From: an uncultured Lachnospiraceae bacterium
GTDB lineage: Bacteria; Bacillota; Clostridia; Lachnospirales; Lachnospiraceae
NCBI GenBank assembly: GCA_902489925.1
Contig: CABUBX010000004.1
Coordinates: forward strand, 1-62,242
Direction of reading: 5' to 3'
Length of the DNA stretch: 62,242 bases
Under the pieces are notes generated by a model that searched no databases, had not been told where the DNA came from, and was given only the letters and a program-made list of their open reading frames with translations. Made by a program: the position numbers and the translations under genes. Numbering within the stretch: position 1 is the stretch's first letter; each line of letters begins with the position of its first letter. Shown piece by piece: positions 32,377 to 39,785 of this stretch.

Positions 32377-34607
32377 TATATAGCCTCATGAAATGTTCTT
32401 GAAATAACTTCGCGCTGCTGCTCTTTGGAAAGCTTATGGAAATTCACCGCATAACCGGACACACGGATTGTCAGGTTCGGATATTTCTCCGGATGCTCTG
32501 CCGCATCAATAAGCATCTCCCGATTTAACACATTCACATTTAAGTGCTGTGCCATCTGTGCAAAATAGCCGTCAATAATAACTGTCAGATTTTTAAGGCG
32601 TTCTTCTTCATTTTGTCCGAGCGCCTTTGGCACAATCGAAAATGTATTTGAAATACCGTCCTTACATACATCATAAGAAAGCTTTGCCACAGAATTTAAA
32701 GATGCCAAAGCACCGTTTTTCTCGCGGTTATGCATAGGATTTGCACCCGGCGCAAAAGGCTCTCCGGCTTTTCTGCCATCCGGTGTACTGCCCGTCTTTT
32801 TGCCATAAACAACGTTGGATGTGATTGTCAAAATGGACAATGTATGCTCTGCATTTTTATATGTAGGATTTTTCTTTAATTCTTCATAAAACAGACGCAC
32901 CTGCTCTTTTGCGATATCGTCTACACGGTCATCATCATTGCCGAAGGCCGGATATTCACCTACAGTTTCAAAGTCTTTAATTAAGCCGCTCTCATCACGG
33001 ATGACTCTGACCTTTGCGTATTTAATCGCAGATAAAGAATCCGCAAGCACAGACATACCGGCAATACCGAATGCCATAAAACGATGGACATCTGTATCAT
33101 GAAGCGCCATCTGTGTTTTCTCATAAGCATATTTATCATGCATATAATGAATAATATTCATTGCGTTCACATAAGTTCTCGCAAGCCAAGGACGGTAAAT
33201 ATTCATCAATTCGATAACCTTATCATATTCAAGATATTCACCTTCATATGGTGCATGCGCCGGCGCCACCTGCATACCGCTCTTTTCATCACGGCCGCCG
33301 TTAAGGCTCATCAAAAGAAGCTTTGCAAGATTTGCTCTTGCACCGAAAAGCTGCATATCTTTGCCGACACGCATTGCCGATACGCAGCAGGCAATGGCAT
33401 AATCATCGCCGAATTTCGGACGCATTACATCATCGTTTTCATACTGGATTGCGTCTGTATCACAGGAAACCTTAGCAGCAAAGCGCTTAAAGCTCTCCGG
33501 CAGCTTCTCCGACCAGAGCACCGTAAGATTCGGCTCTGCCGACGGCCCGAGATTATAAAGCGTATTCAAAATTCTGTATGAGCTTTTTGTGACAAGTGTA
33601 CGTCCATCCTCACCCATACCGCCGACAGCCTCTGTAATCCACATCGGGTCACCGGCGAACAGCTCATTATATTCCGGTGTTCTAAGGTGTCTTGCCATAC
33701 GAAGCTTCATGACAAAATCATCAATAATTTCCTGTACACCGCTCTCATCAAGCACACCGTTTTTTAAATCGCGTTCAAAATAAATATCAAGGAATGTGCT
33801 TGTACGGCCAAGGCTCATTGCCGCACCGTTTTGTTCTTTAATAGCCCCAAGATAGCCAAAATAAAGCCACTGAACAGCCTCTTTTGCATTGGCTGCCGGC
33901 TGTGAAATATCAAAGCCGTAAATCTGCGCCATCTCTTTAAGCTTGCCTAAGAAATTAATCTGCTGATATAATTCTTCAAGAAGACGGATTGTATCCTGTG
34001 TCATCATTTCCTGTGCCACACGGCGCTTATCCTCTTTCTTCTTTTCAATTAAATAATCAATGCCGTACAATGCAACACGGCGGTAGTCTCCGATAATACG
34101 TCCGCGTCCATAAGCATCCGGCAAACCTGTAATAATACCGCAGTGACGCGCAGCCTTAATTTCATCACTATAAACACGGAACACACCGTCATTGTGTGTT
34201 GTTCTGTATGTAAACTCTTTCTCAACTTTATCTGACAGCGTATAGCCATACGCTTTACAAGCCTTTCTTGTCATATTTAAACCGCCAAAAGGATTAACCC
34301 CGCGCTTTAACGGTCTGTCTGTCTGAAGACCGACAATAATTTCCTCATCTTTATCAAGATAGCCCGGACCAAAATTTGTCAGTGATGTTGCCGTATAGGT
34401 ATCAATATCCAGCACGCCGCCAAACTGCTGTTCCAAATCAAATAAATGGTTGAGCTTTGTCATCAGCTTATTTGTTCGCTCTGTGGCACCGGCAAGAAAA
34501 TGTTCATCCCCTTCATAAGGTGTATAATTCTTCTGAATAAAATCTCTTACATTAATTTCTTCCTGCCAGCATCCGCTGTTAAAACCATTCCACTGTTCTC
34601 TCATCAT
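32376..34607 (-). CDS. pflB: Formate C-acetyltransferase (pyruvate formate-lyase)
   Basis: 743 residues, full length. It converts pyruvate and CoA to acetyl-CoA and formate without oxygen. The two catalytic cysteines are in AIACCVSAMRVG and the glycyl radical Gly in IRVSGYAVNF near the C-terminus. TYTATSLTNFGPGYLDKDEE and FGGLNMTRKAC are PFL-specific rather than of the diol dehydratase branch. The ATG pair at 34607/34604 follows GGAGGAAAG. Formate feeds one-carbon and purine synthesis, which explains the ZTP riboswitch upstream. Confidence 0.97.
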   Translation of the reverse strand: MMREQWNGFNSGCWQEEINVRDFIQKNYTPYEGDEHFLAGATERTNKLMTKLNHLFDLEQQFGGVLDIDTYTATSLTNFGPGYLDKDEEIIVGLQTDRPLKRGVNPFGGLNMTRKACKAYGYTLSDKVEKEFTYRTTHNDGVFRVYSDEIKAARHCGIITGLPDAYGRGRIIGDYRRVALYGIDYLIEKKKEDKRRVAQEMMTQDTIRLLEELYQQINFLGKLKEMAQIYGFDISQPAANAKEAVQWLYFGYLGAIKEQNGAAMSLGRTSTFLDIYFERDLKNGVLDESGVQEIIDDFVMKLRMARHLRTPEYNELFAGDPMWITEAVGGMGEDGRTLVTKSSYRILNTLYNLGPSAEPNLTVLWSEKLPESFKRFAAKVSCDTDAIQYENDDVMRPKFGDDYAIACCVSAMRVGKDMQLFGARANLAKLLLMSLNGGRDEKSGMQVAPAHAPYEGEYLEYDKVIELMNIYRPWLARTYVNAMNIIHYMHDKYAYEKTQMALHDTDVHRFMAFGIAGMSVLADSLSAIKYAKVRVIRDESGLIKDFETVGEYPAFGNDDDRVDDIAKEQVRLFYEELKKNPTYKNAEHTLSILTITSNVVYGKKTGSTPDGRKAGEPFAPGANPMHNREKNGALASLNSVAKLSYDVCKDGISNTFSIVPKALGQNEEERLKNLTVIIDGYFAQMAQHLNVNVLNREMLIDAAEHPEKYPNLTIRVSGYAVNFHKLSKEQQREVISRTFHEAI

Positions 34608-34644
34608 TTTTTCTTTCCTCCTGAAACATAGATGGCACTGTACT

Positions 34645-34698
34645 CTGCCCTTTTTATTATTGCAAAATTATCGTTTTCAATGCAATAAAAAAGGGCAG
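34645..34698 (-). other. Inverted repeat between riboswitch and pflB
   Basis: Plus-strand arms CTGCCCTTTTTATTATTGCA (34645-34664) and TGCAATAAAAAAGGGCAG (34681-34698) pair almost completely around a 16-base loop. The right arm includes the 3' half of the riboswitch terminator, so the transcript can pair this stretch either with the aptamer side or with the downstream arm. Confidence 0.6.
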
Positions 34699-34812
34699 CA
34701 TCTACAATGCTGCCCAGACGGTCGGCTATCTTCAGATGGTATATCCACTGTGTTTATCCACATCTCCGATATTCAGAGTTTCCGTCAGGAAAATACCACC
34801 TTCTTTAATTAC
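34690..34812 (-). ncRNA. ZTP (pfl motif) riboswitch with overlapping terminator, upstream of pflB
   Basis: On the minus strand the RNA contains TGACGGAA (around 34781) and, downstream, GCCGACCGTCTGGGCA (around 34711-34726). These are the two conserved parts of the pfl/ZTP motif; GACGG is the exact complement of CCGTC, giving the expected pseudoknot. Arms AGATG/CATCT and TGTG/CACA form the intervening helices. The terminator GGGCAGCAT / ATGCTGCCC (34693-34715) with six T reuses the CTGGGCA end of the aptamer. The two folds are therefore mutually exclusive: ligand should favour read-through into pflB. ZTP/ZMP signals a shortage of 10-formyl-tetrahydrofolate. Confidence 0.78.
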
Positions 34813-34818
34813 TTTTCC

Positions 34819-34848
34819 ATCATATCAGAAAAGACTCGGTACTGTCAA
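34819..34848 (-). promoter_or_regulatory. Promoter of the pfl leader and operon
   Basis: TTGACA (34843-34848), 18-base spacer, TATGAT (34819-34824) on the minus strand. Expected start near 34812 gives a leader of about 205 bases before pflB. Confidence 0.75.
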
Positions 34849-34887
34849 GAGGATTTTGCGGCACAAAAGAATCCGTGACCCCAGTGC

Positions 34888-35217
34888 CTATGATATGCTT
34901 TTCCCCATATCGGCAATTTCCTTAACCTTGTCTACAGAAAATCCTATGAGCTGTGCGATTTTATCTAATGTCAAGCCATTGTCCAACATCCGACAAATGA
35001 TTGCACTTTCGCCCTCCCGTTGTCCTTGACTTAATCCACGGCTCAATCCCTGACTCAGGCCTCTGCTTAATCCCTGACTTAATCCCTGACTTAATCCACG
35101 ATTCAGTCCCTCCTGTTCGGCCTTATCTGCCTTCTCCTGAGCCCATAATCTCAAACCTTCACACATATTCTCCCTCCTCATGTATACTTTTCCTATCGTC
35201 TTTTCTGTATCAATCAT
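34888..35217 (-). CDS. C-terminal piece of an Rpn/PD-(D/E)xK-type nuclease with GLSQ repeats
   Basis: 109 residues from the ATG at 35217, or 92 from the ATG at 35166, which has the better ribosome site (AGGAGGGAG). The segment ENMCEGLRLW and the ending ICRMLDNGLTLDKIAQLIGFSVDKVKEI match the tail of Rpn-family (transposase-like) nucleases. The N-terminal catalytic domain is missing and no remnant lies upstream. The middle is a run of eight near-perfect four-residue units GL(S/N)(Q/R), coded by 12-base DNA repeats at about 35022-35109. Its own promoter suggests it is still transcribed. It may be a degraded gene or a small protein in its own right. Confidence 0.6.
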   Translation of the reverse strand: MIDTEKTIGKVYMRRENMCEGLRLWAQEKADKAEQEGLNRGLSQGLSQGLSRGLSQGLSRGLSQGQREGESAIICRMLDNGLTLDKIAQLIGFSVDKVKEIADMGKSIS

Positions 35218-35253
35218 TGCATCAATGAAATTCCTCTGTATTGTCTTAGCTTA

Positions 35254-35281
35254 ATTGTAACAGTGTTAAAGCAAAGGTCAA
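35254..35281 (-). promoter_or_regulatory. Promoter of the Rpn-tail gene
   Basis: TTGACC (35276-35281), 16-base spacer, TACAAT (35254-35259) on the minus strand, about 35 bases upstream of the first ATG. Confidence 0.55.
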
Positions 35282-35340
35282 TCCCTCCATTTTGTGAAAT
35301 ATACTTCAAGTTTGTGAAACATCGCTCAATCAATCCAAAG

Positions 35341-36090
35341 TCAATTTCTCTCACTTCCAATGCACATTGTTATAAAGTATACCTTATCAACGCCTGCCGC
35401 TTTCAATTGATGCGCGCAGGCATCCATCGTGCTGCCCGTCGTATATATATCGTCAACAAGTAATACACATTTGTAAGCCCTTGCCGCCTTTTTATCCACA
35501 GAAAAAGCCCTTTTAAGGTTGTTAAACCGCTCTGACGGTCCTAAATCCTTCTGCGGCGCTGTCCATCGGCTGCGCACAAGTGTATGCGTATCCAGCTTGC
35601 ATCCCAGTTCTGACGCAATATATGCAGCAAGCGGTTCCGCCTGATTATAGCCTCTCATACGATATTTCTTTCTGTTTAACGGGATTGGTATTACAGCATC
35701 AAGGTGCAAATATTTGAGCCATGTTTTATGATAAGCAATCATTTCCGATGCATAAAATTTAGAAAATTCTTTGCAATGCTTGTATTTATACCATACAATC
35801 GATTGCTGCATATGCTGCTCATAAATCCACACAGCTCTGCCGCTGTCGAAATAATGATGCCGTCTTTGACAATCGAGGCAATATTCCTCCTCTGCCTGCT
35901 CTATCGGCTTACCACAGCGCATACAGACCGGTTCTGACGCATATTTAAGTTTGGATTGACACTTCAAATGGATAAGACCCTCATTGGGCTTTAAAATATC
36001 CCGGCAAATGGGACATCGAGGCGGAAATAGAATATCAAGAATGGCAGAATAAACTTTTGAAATAATTAATTTAACTTTTTTCGTCGGCAC
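35341..36090 (-). CDS. comFC: ComF-family phosphoribosyltransferase-like protein
   Basis: 249 residues. The N-terminal zinc-ribbon cysteines occur as CPIC, CMRC and CLDC. The type I phosphoribosyltransferase fold has the PRPP-binding loop VLLVDDIYTTGSTMDAC and YNQAEPLAAYIA. ComFC-type proteins act in DNA uptake or handling of transforming DNA. The start is GTG at 36090, only two bases after AGGAGGA, an unusually short spacing; no better start exists before the cysteine motif. It stands alone, without ComFA. Confidence 0.88.
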   Translation of the reverse strand: MPTKKVKLIISKVYSAILDILFPPRCPICRDILKPNEGLIHLKCQSKLKYASEPVCMRCGKPIEQAEEEYCLDCQRRHHYFDSGRAVWIYEQHMQQSIVWYKYKHCKEFSKFYASEMIAYHKTWLKYLHLDAVIPIPLNRKKYRMRGYNQAEPLAAYIASELGCKLDTHTLVRSRWTAPQKDLGPSERFNNLKRAFSVDKKAARAYKCVLLVDDIYTTGSTMDACAHQLKAAGVDKVYFITMCIGSERN

Positions 36091-36185
36091 GTCCTCCTAA
36101 TTAGCTCTATATTTATTGTATATGACTTTTGCAAAAAAAGCTAATATTTTCATTCGTCATAAAAAGACATAGGGTGGGAATCAAA

Positions 36186-36210
36186 AGAAGCCCCCGAATG
36201 GAGGCTTCCG
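36186..36210 (-). terminator. Terminator after the small secreted protein gene
   Basis: GAAGCC and GGCTTC arms around a G/C-rich loop, followed by TTTTGATT on the minus strand, 12 bases after the stop codon. The stem is short, so the call is tentative. Confidence 0.5.
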
Positions 36211-36221
36211 AAAATACAATA

Positions 36222-36683
36222 TTATTGGTAATGATATTTCGCACTATACGCAATATGGTTTTCATATTTGTCATCAGGACCGTAAGCATAGTAGCTGACT
36301 TTAAGACGATAAGTACCTTTTGCGCAACCATCATAATAATGTTCTGCTGAACCATATGATTTGTTGAATTCATCCTTTTCCCAATGGATGTTATGCCAAT
36401 AGCCATCATAATAATGCTGCAGATACATATATATAATAACCTTATTTGTTGTACCGTTATAACCTGTAAGTGCAGCCGTCATTGTGGCAGTACCGTTCTT
36501 AATATGCATTCCTTGACTTGTGTTTGCAATATAGGACCACCGCTCTGTACTTGGACTTCCTTCTAAATTTTCTGTCTCCCAGCTGTAATCATTGGGGTCA
36601 TCATTTTCAACAGCAAATGCCGTTACGGAAAAAGTCAAAGTCATAATTACCGTTAAAAATATACTACAGATTTTTTTCTTCAA
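36222..36683 (-). CDS. Small secreted protein of unknown function
   Basis: 153 residues with a clear Sec signal peptide (MKKKICSIFLTVIMTLTFSV, cleavage after AFA near residue 24). The mature part is rich in Tyr, His and Trp, mostly predicted beta strand (MHIKNGTATMTAALTGYNG, YMYLQHYYDGYWHNIHWEKD), with one cysteine. I do not recognise the family. The start is TTG at 36683, one base after the stop of the upstream gene and seven bases after GGGGAG, so it is translationally coupled to the DUF4367 protein. Confidence 0.75.
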   Translation of the reverse strand: MKKKICSIFLTVIMTLTFSVTAFAVENDDPNDYSWETENLEGSPSTERWSYIANTSQGMHIKNGTATMTAALTGYNGTTNKVIIYMYLQHYYDGYWHNIHWEKDEFNKSYGSAEHYYDGCAKGTYRLKVSYYAYGPDDKYENHIAYSAKYHYQ

Positions 36684-36684
36684 T

Positions 36685-37608
36685 TTATCTCTCCCCTTTT
36701 TCTAATTGTACTGAATCTATGATTTTCACCATTTCTTCTTTACTTATATCTCCCAATATAGAAAATACATATCCACCATAATCCCAATATATTTGTCTTT
36801 CGCCTTCGTTATCACAATAATATGCTCTACCATATGACGTATCCAACTTTTCATATTTTGTATCCTCTGTATTGATATGCTGCCCCATATCTTGTGTCTG
36901 TTGAATGTAGCTATACATTGTCTCTTTATTATTATTTACATAAATAATTCGTATATGCTTACTCAATTCATCTCTCGCCACTTCCTCATATCCTTCGGCC
37001 ACTTTCGTCGGCACATATTTTTTCTCTATTGTTGATGGATATTCTGTATCTTCACTATATACATCTTCATAAGCCTCTATTTTCGAGTATTCCTTATAAG
37101 ACTTTACAATGAATTGCATATTTTCCCACCATGATGCCTGTGCCTCGTTTTTGCCGAATATTAATGAAGCAGCTATGATAATTAATACAAATGCCGCAGC
37201 CTTTGTAAAACCGGAGATTGGAAAATGGGATATTTTTTTCTTTCGGGATTGTCCGGACAATTTTTTACATGTTTCAAGAGGATGAACTTCTTGGGATTTT
37301 TGTGCCTTTGAGTTTTTCGCGTCATTTTCAGGCATCTTTTCATCACTTTTTTCCGCCATATCAGATGCGCACACCTGATTTTTACGCGCGTTTGCCCGCC
37401 TTCGCAAAATTTCTTCTGCCTTTTCTTTTCCGAGCCGCTCTATAAGGCTTTCTCTCAGCTTATCCTCATAGCGCTGTGAAAACTCATGCGGCGGTAAAGG
37501 CTCAGAGGCGCTCAGCATATCTTCCATATCCTCGTCCATCTTCTTATTTAATTTCTCGATGTCCTCTTTTGAATAAAACTTATTCAGCTTTTTATCCGAC
37601 TGCTTCAT
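36685..37608 (-). CDS. DUF4367 membrane protein, anti-sigma-factor-like
   Basis: About 307 residues from the ATG at 37608 (ribosome site GGGAGG). The N-terminal half is charged and cytoplasmic (NKFYSKEDIEKLNKKMDEDM, FSQRYEDKLRESLIERLGKE). One membrane helix at about 145-165 (AAAFVLIIIAASLIF) leads to an extracellular DUF4367 domain (KKYVPTKVAEGYEEV, IYWDYGGYVFSILGDIS). Such proteins usually follow an ECF sigma factor gene and act as its membrane anchor. No sigma factor gene is present next to it here. It is the first gene of a two-gene operon with a secreted protein. Confidence 0.8.
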   Translation of the reverse strand: MKQSDKKLNKFYSKEDIEKLNKKMDEDMEDMLSASEPLPPHEFSQRYEDKLRESLIERLGKEKAEEILRRRANARKNQVCASDMAEKSDEKMPENDAKNSKAQKSQEVHPLETCKKLSGQSRKKKISHFPISGFTKAAAFVLIIIAASLIFGKNEAQASWWENMQFIVKSYKEYSKIEAYEDVYSEDTEYPSTIEKKYVPTKVAEGYEEVARDELSKHIRIIYVNNNKETMYSYIQQTQDMGQHINTEDTKYEKLDTSYGRAYYCDNEGERQIYWDYGGYVFSILGDISKEEMVKIIDSVQLEKGER

Positions 37609-37686
37609 CGCCCGTTCCTCCCTTCCAGCAGCAGCTGACACCTAACCTCTCAAGCGGACATACTTTATAACACAATTAAACCGGTT

Positions 37687-37749
37687 TTTGTCTGGTATTC
37701 ATATCTGGCCATATATACCAGACAAACCATGACAGTATAACTGACATGG
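37687..37749 (-). repeat. Two inverted repeats in the leader of the DUF4367 gene
   Basis: First: TTTGTCTGGTAT (37687-37698) and ATACCAGACAAA (37715-37726), 12 bp perfect. Second: CCATGACAG (37727-37735) and CTGACATGG (37741-37749), 9 bp with one mismatch. Both lie between the promoter and the ribosome site, so they would fold in the mRNA leader. They may be regulatory hairpins or protein-binding sites. Confidence 0.6.
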
Positions 37750-37766
37750 TTTTGTATTATAATTCC

Positions 37767-37795
37767 ATTATAAAAGTCTGCTTTTGCGCCGTCAA
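37767..37795 (-). promoter_or_regulatory. Promoter of the DUF4367 operon
   Basis: TTGACG (37790-37795), 17-base spacer, TATAAT (37767-37772) on the minus strand. The leader to the ATG is about 150 bases. Confidence 0.75.
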
Positions 37796-37879
37796 CTTCT
37801 TTTATACGTCATTATACGTCATTATCCGACGATTTTCGACAAAATCTATAGCGTCTGTACATGTATCTTCGCCATTATT

Positions 37880-39697
37880 TTACTGCTTATATTCCCCTGC
37901 CTTTTCATTAAAAAATCCATTATTCCGGGTTTTGCCTCCGAACAGATTTTCATACTGAAGCAGATTATACTGATGAATAATTTCATCAAACTGTGTTTCT
38001 TCCAAATGGCTGTAAGCATTTCCTGCCTTATCAAAATAGCCTGCAAATGTAAGCACCGGCACCTGTTCTGAAACAGTATTCAAAAATTCTCCGTAAGCGG
38101 TCTGTTCAATGCCCGCATACTGAAGCGTTGTCTGTCCAAGGAAATTAAGACTTATACGCTCAATCTCATCCTCCGGCAAATCATAATTTGCCCATATAAC
38201 AAACGGCACTTTAAACTTGCCCATATACTGTTCCATTGTCATTTCATCCTGTGTCACACCATAAGCCTTATCTAAAAATTCCTGTTCCACAGATGGCTGA
38301 TGGTCTCCGAACATCACGATAATTGTCGGTTCATCCTGTTTTTCAAAATAATCTACAAGAAGTTTAAATGCCTCATCCGTTTTATTTGCCAATGTCAAAT
38401 ACTGTTCGGCCATCGGGTATTTTCCCGGTTCATCTTTAAGGAAAACCTCCGCCGGATAATCTGCTACTGTATAGCTGCCGTGGTTTTGTATTGTCACGTT
38501 AAAAACAAATAATTTTTCATCCTCAGCCTTATGCTCAAATTCATAAATAATCTGATTAAAAGATGATACATCACTGATATATCCATGTTCTTCTGTCAAT
38601 TCTACATTCATGTCTTCAGCACACTTAAATTCGTCAAAACCAAGACGCGGATATGCCTGATTTCTCTGCCAAGATGTCCGCTCACCCGGATGGATTGCCA
38701 CACATCGGTAGCCCTCATCTTTAAGGCGGGATGCCATTGACGGAAACGGTCCCAAAATGTATTGCTGATACGGAATACTTCCCGATGGTAAAAATGCCAT
38801 GGAATTTCCCGTGAGAAATTCAAACTCACTTGTACTTGTTCCGGCACCGAAAACAGACGCATATGCACTGCCGCGGACAGCATCAAGAGATTGAATATAA
38901 TCCATCACACTTTCTGAAAGCTCAAGATTGCCAAAGCTCTCAAAATCAGCCCATGATTCATTCATAATCGCAATCACATTCGGGCTCTCCGCATCTGCGG
39001 AAGTAACCTTGCTTGTCTCGCGCTCGCTGATTGACGCCATAATATTGCTCACATTCTCATCTGAATAATCCTTCGGCTGTTCCACCGCCATATATTTAAT
39101 ATTCATCAGAAAAGAGGCCACTGCACCTTCCTTCACATAACTTCCTGTCTGGTCCCACACATCCGGTTTAACCTTCATTGCTTCAAGAATTGAAAAATCA
39201 TGCATCCCAAAAAGAATGGCAGCAAACATTATAAGACAACCGCCGCGAAATTTCATATTCTGCTTATCCGGACGCAGTTTACCCTTAAGGCACTTCTTTT
39301 TATATAAAACAGCCAGCGCAATCACAATAAGGATTGCAGCAATCATCTGCCATGTCGGCACAAATTTATAGTTATCCGCGACGGCTAGCGCAGTGCCCAG
39401 CGCAGTAAAATCCCACGGCAATACCGGTGTCCCTCTGAAAACAGATATAAACGCATTGGCACAGCCCCAAATAACACAAGCGGCATTCACAATCACCGCA
39501 CATACAACAACATGATTTGTCAGCGCGCACAAAAGAAAGTAGAGCGCACCGATACATATATAATTTACCAGCACAATTCGTGGCGAATATTCCCAAAACC
39601 AGCCGCCAAGAACAAACTGCATCAGATAAAAAGCCGTCAGCGGTGTCAATATAAATACCACCGCCGTCCATATATTTTGGGCAGATATTTTTCTCAT
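37880..39697 (-). CDS. LTA synthase family membrane sulfatase
   Basis: 605 residues. Five predicted membrane helices occupy the first 190 or so residues, followed by an extracytoplasmic alkaline-phosphatase/sulfatase domain. VIAIMNESWADFESFG supplies the metal-binding acid. VFGAGTSTSEFEFLTGN has the catalytic Thr of the LtaS family, and MFGDHQPSVE the C-terminal metal ligands. It transfers glycerol phosphate from phosphatidylglycerol or modifies surface polymers. The ATG at 39697 follows AAAGGAATTTC. It lies next to the teichoic-acid type cluster, though it has a separate transcription unit. Confidence 0.88.
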   Translation of the reverse strand: MRKISAQNIWTAVVFILTPLTAFYLMQFVLGGWFWEYSPRIVLVNYICIGALYFLLCALTNHVVVCAVIVNAACVIWGCANAFISVFRGTPVLPWDFTALGTALAVADNYKFVPTWQMIAAILIVIALAVLYKKKCLKGKLRPDKQNMKFRGGCLIMFAAILFGMHDFSILEAMKVKPDVWDQTGSYVKEGAVASFLMNIKYMAVEQPKDYSDENVSNIMASISERETSKVTSADAESPNVIAIMNESWADFESFGNLELSESVMDYIQSLDAVRGSAYASVFGAGTSTSEFEFLTGNSMAFLPSGSIPYQQYILGPFPSMASRLKDEGYRCVAIHPGERTSWQRNQAYPRLGFDEFKCAEDMNVELTEEHGYISDVSSFNQIIYEFEHKAEDEKLFVFNVTIQNHGSYTVADYPAEVFLKDEPGKYPMAEQYLTLANKTDEAFKLLVDYFEKQDEPTIIVMFGDHQPSVEQEFLDKAYGVTQDEMTMEQYMGKFKVPFVIWANYDLPEDEIERISLNFLGQTTLQYAGIEQTAYGEFLNTVSEQVPVLTFAGYFDKAGNAYSHLEETQFDEIIHQYNLLQYENLFGGKTRNNGFFNEKAGEYKQ

Positions 39698-39722
39698 CTG
39701 AAATTCCTTTCTAAAAACAAAA

Positions 39723-39752
39723 GCCTGCAATCATGAAAACATAATTGCAGGC
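39723..39752 (-). terminator. Terminator of the first LCP gene
   Basis: Arms GCCTGCAAT and ATTGCAGGC (9 bp, perfect) around a 12-base loop, followed on the minus strand by TTTTGTTTTT. Confidence 0.85.
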
Positions 39753-39785
39753 AATCAAGTCATCAATTTTATCATTTCGACCAGA

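Noticed and set aside
34990..35110. Short tandem repeats suggesting a CRISPR array
   Set aside because: The units are 12 bases, continuous and in frame with a GLSQ protein repeat; there are no spacers.
37687..37726. 12-bp inverted repeat as ends of a mobile element
   Set aside because: The arms are only 16 bases apart with no transposase or target duplication; a leader hairpin or protein site fits better.
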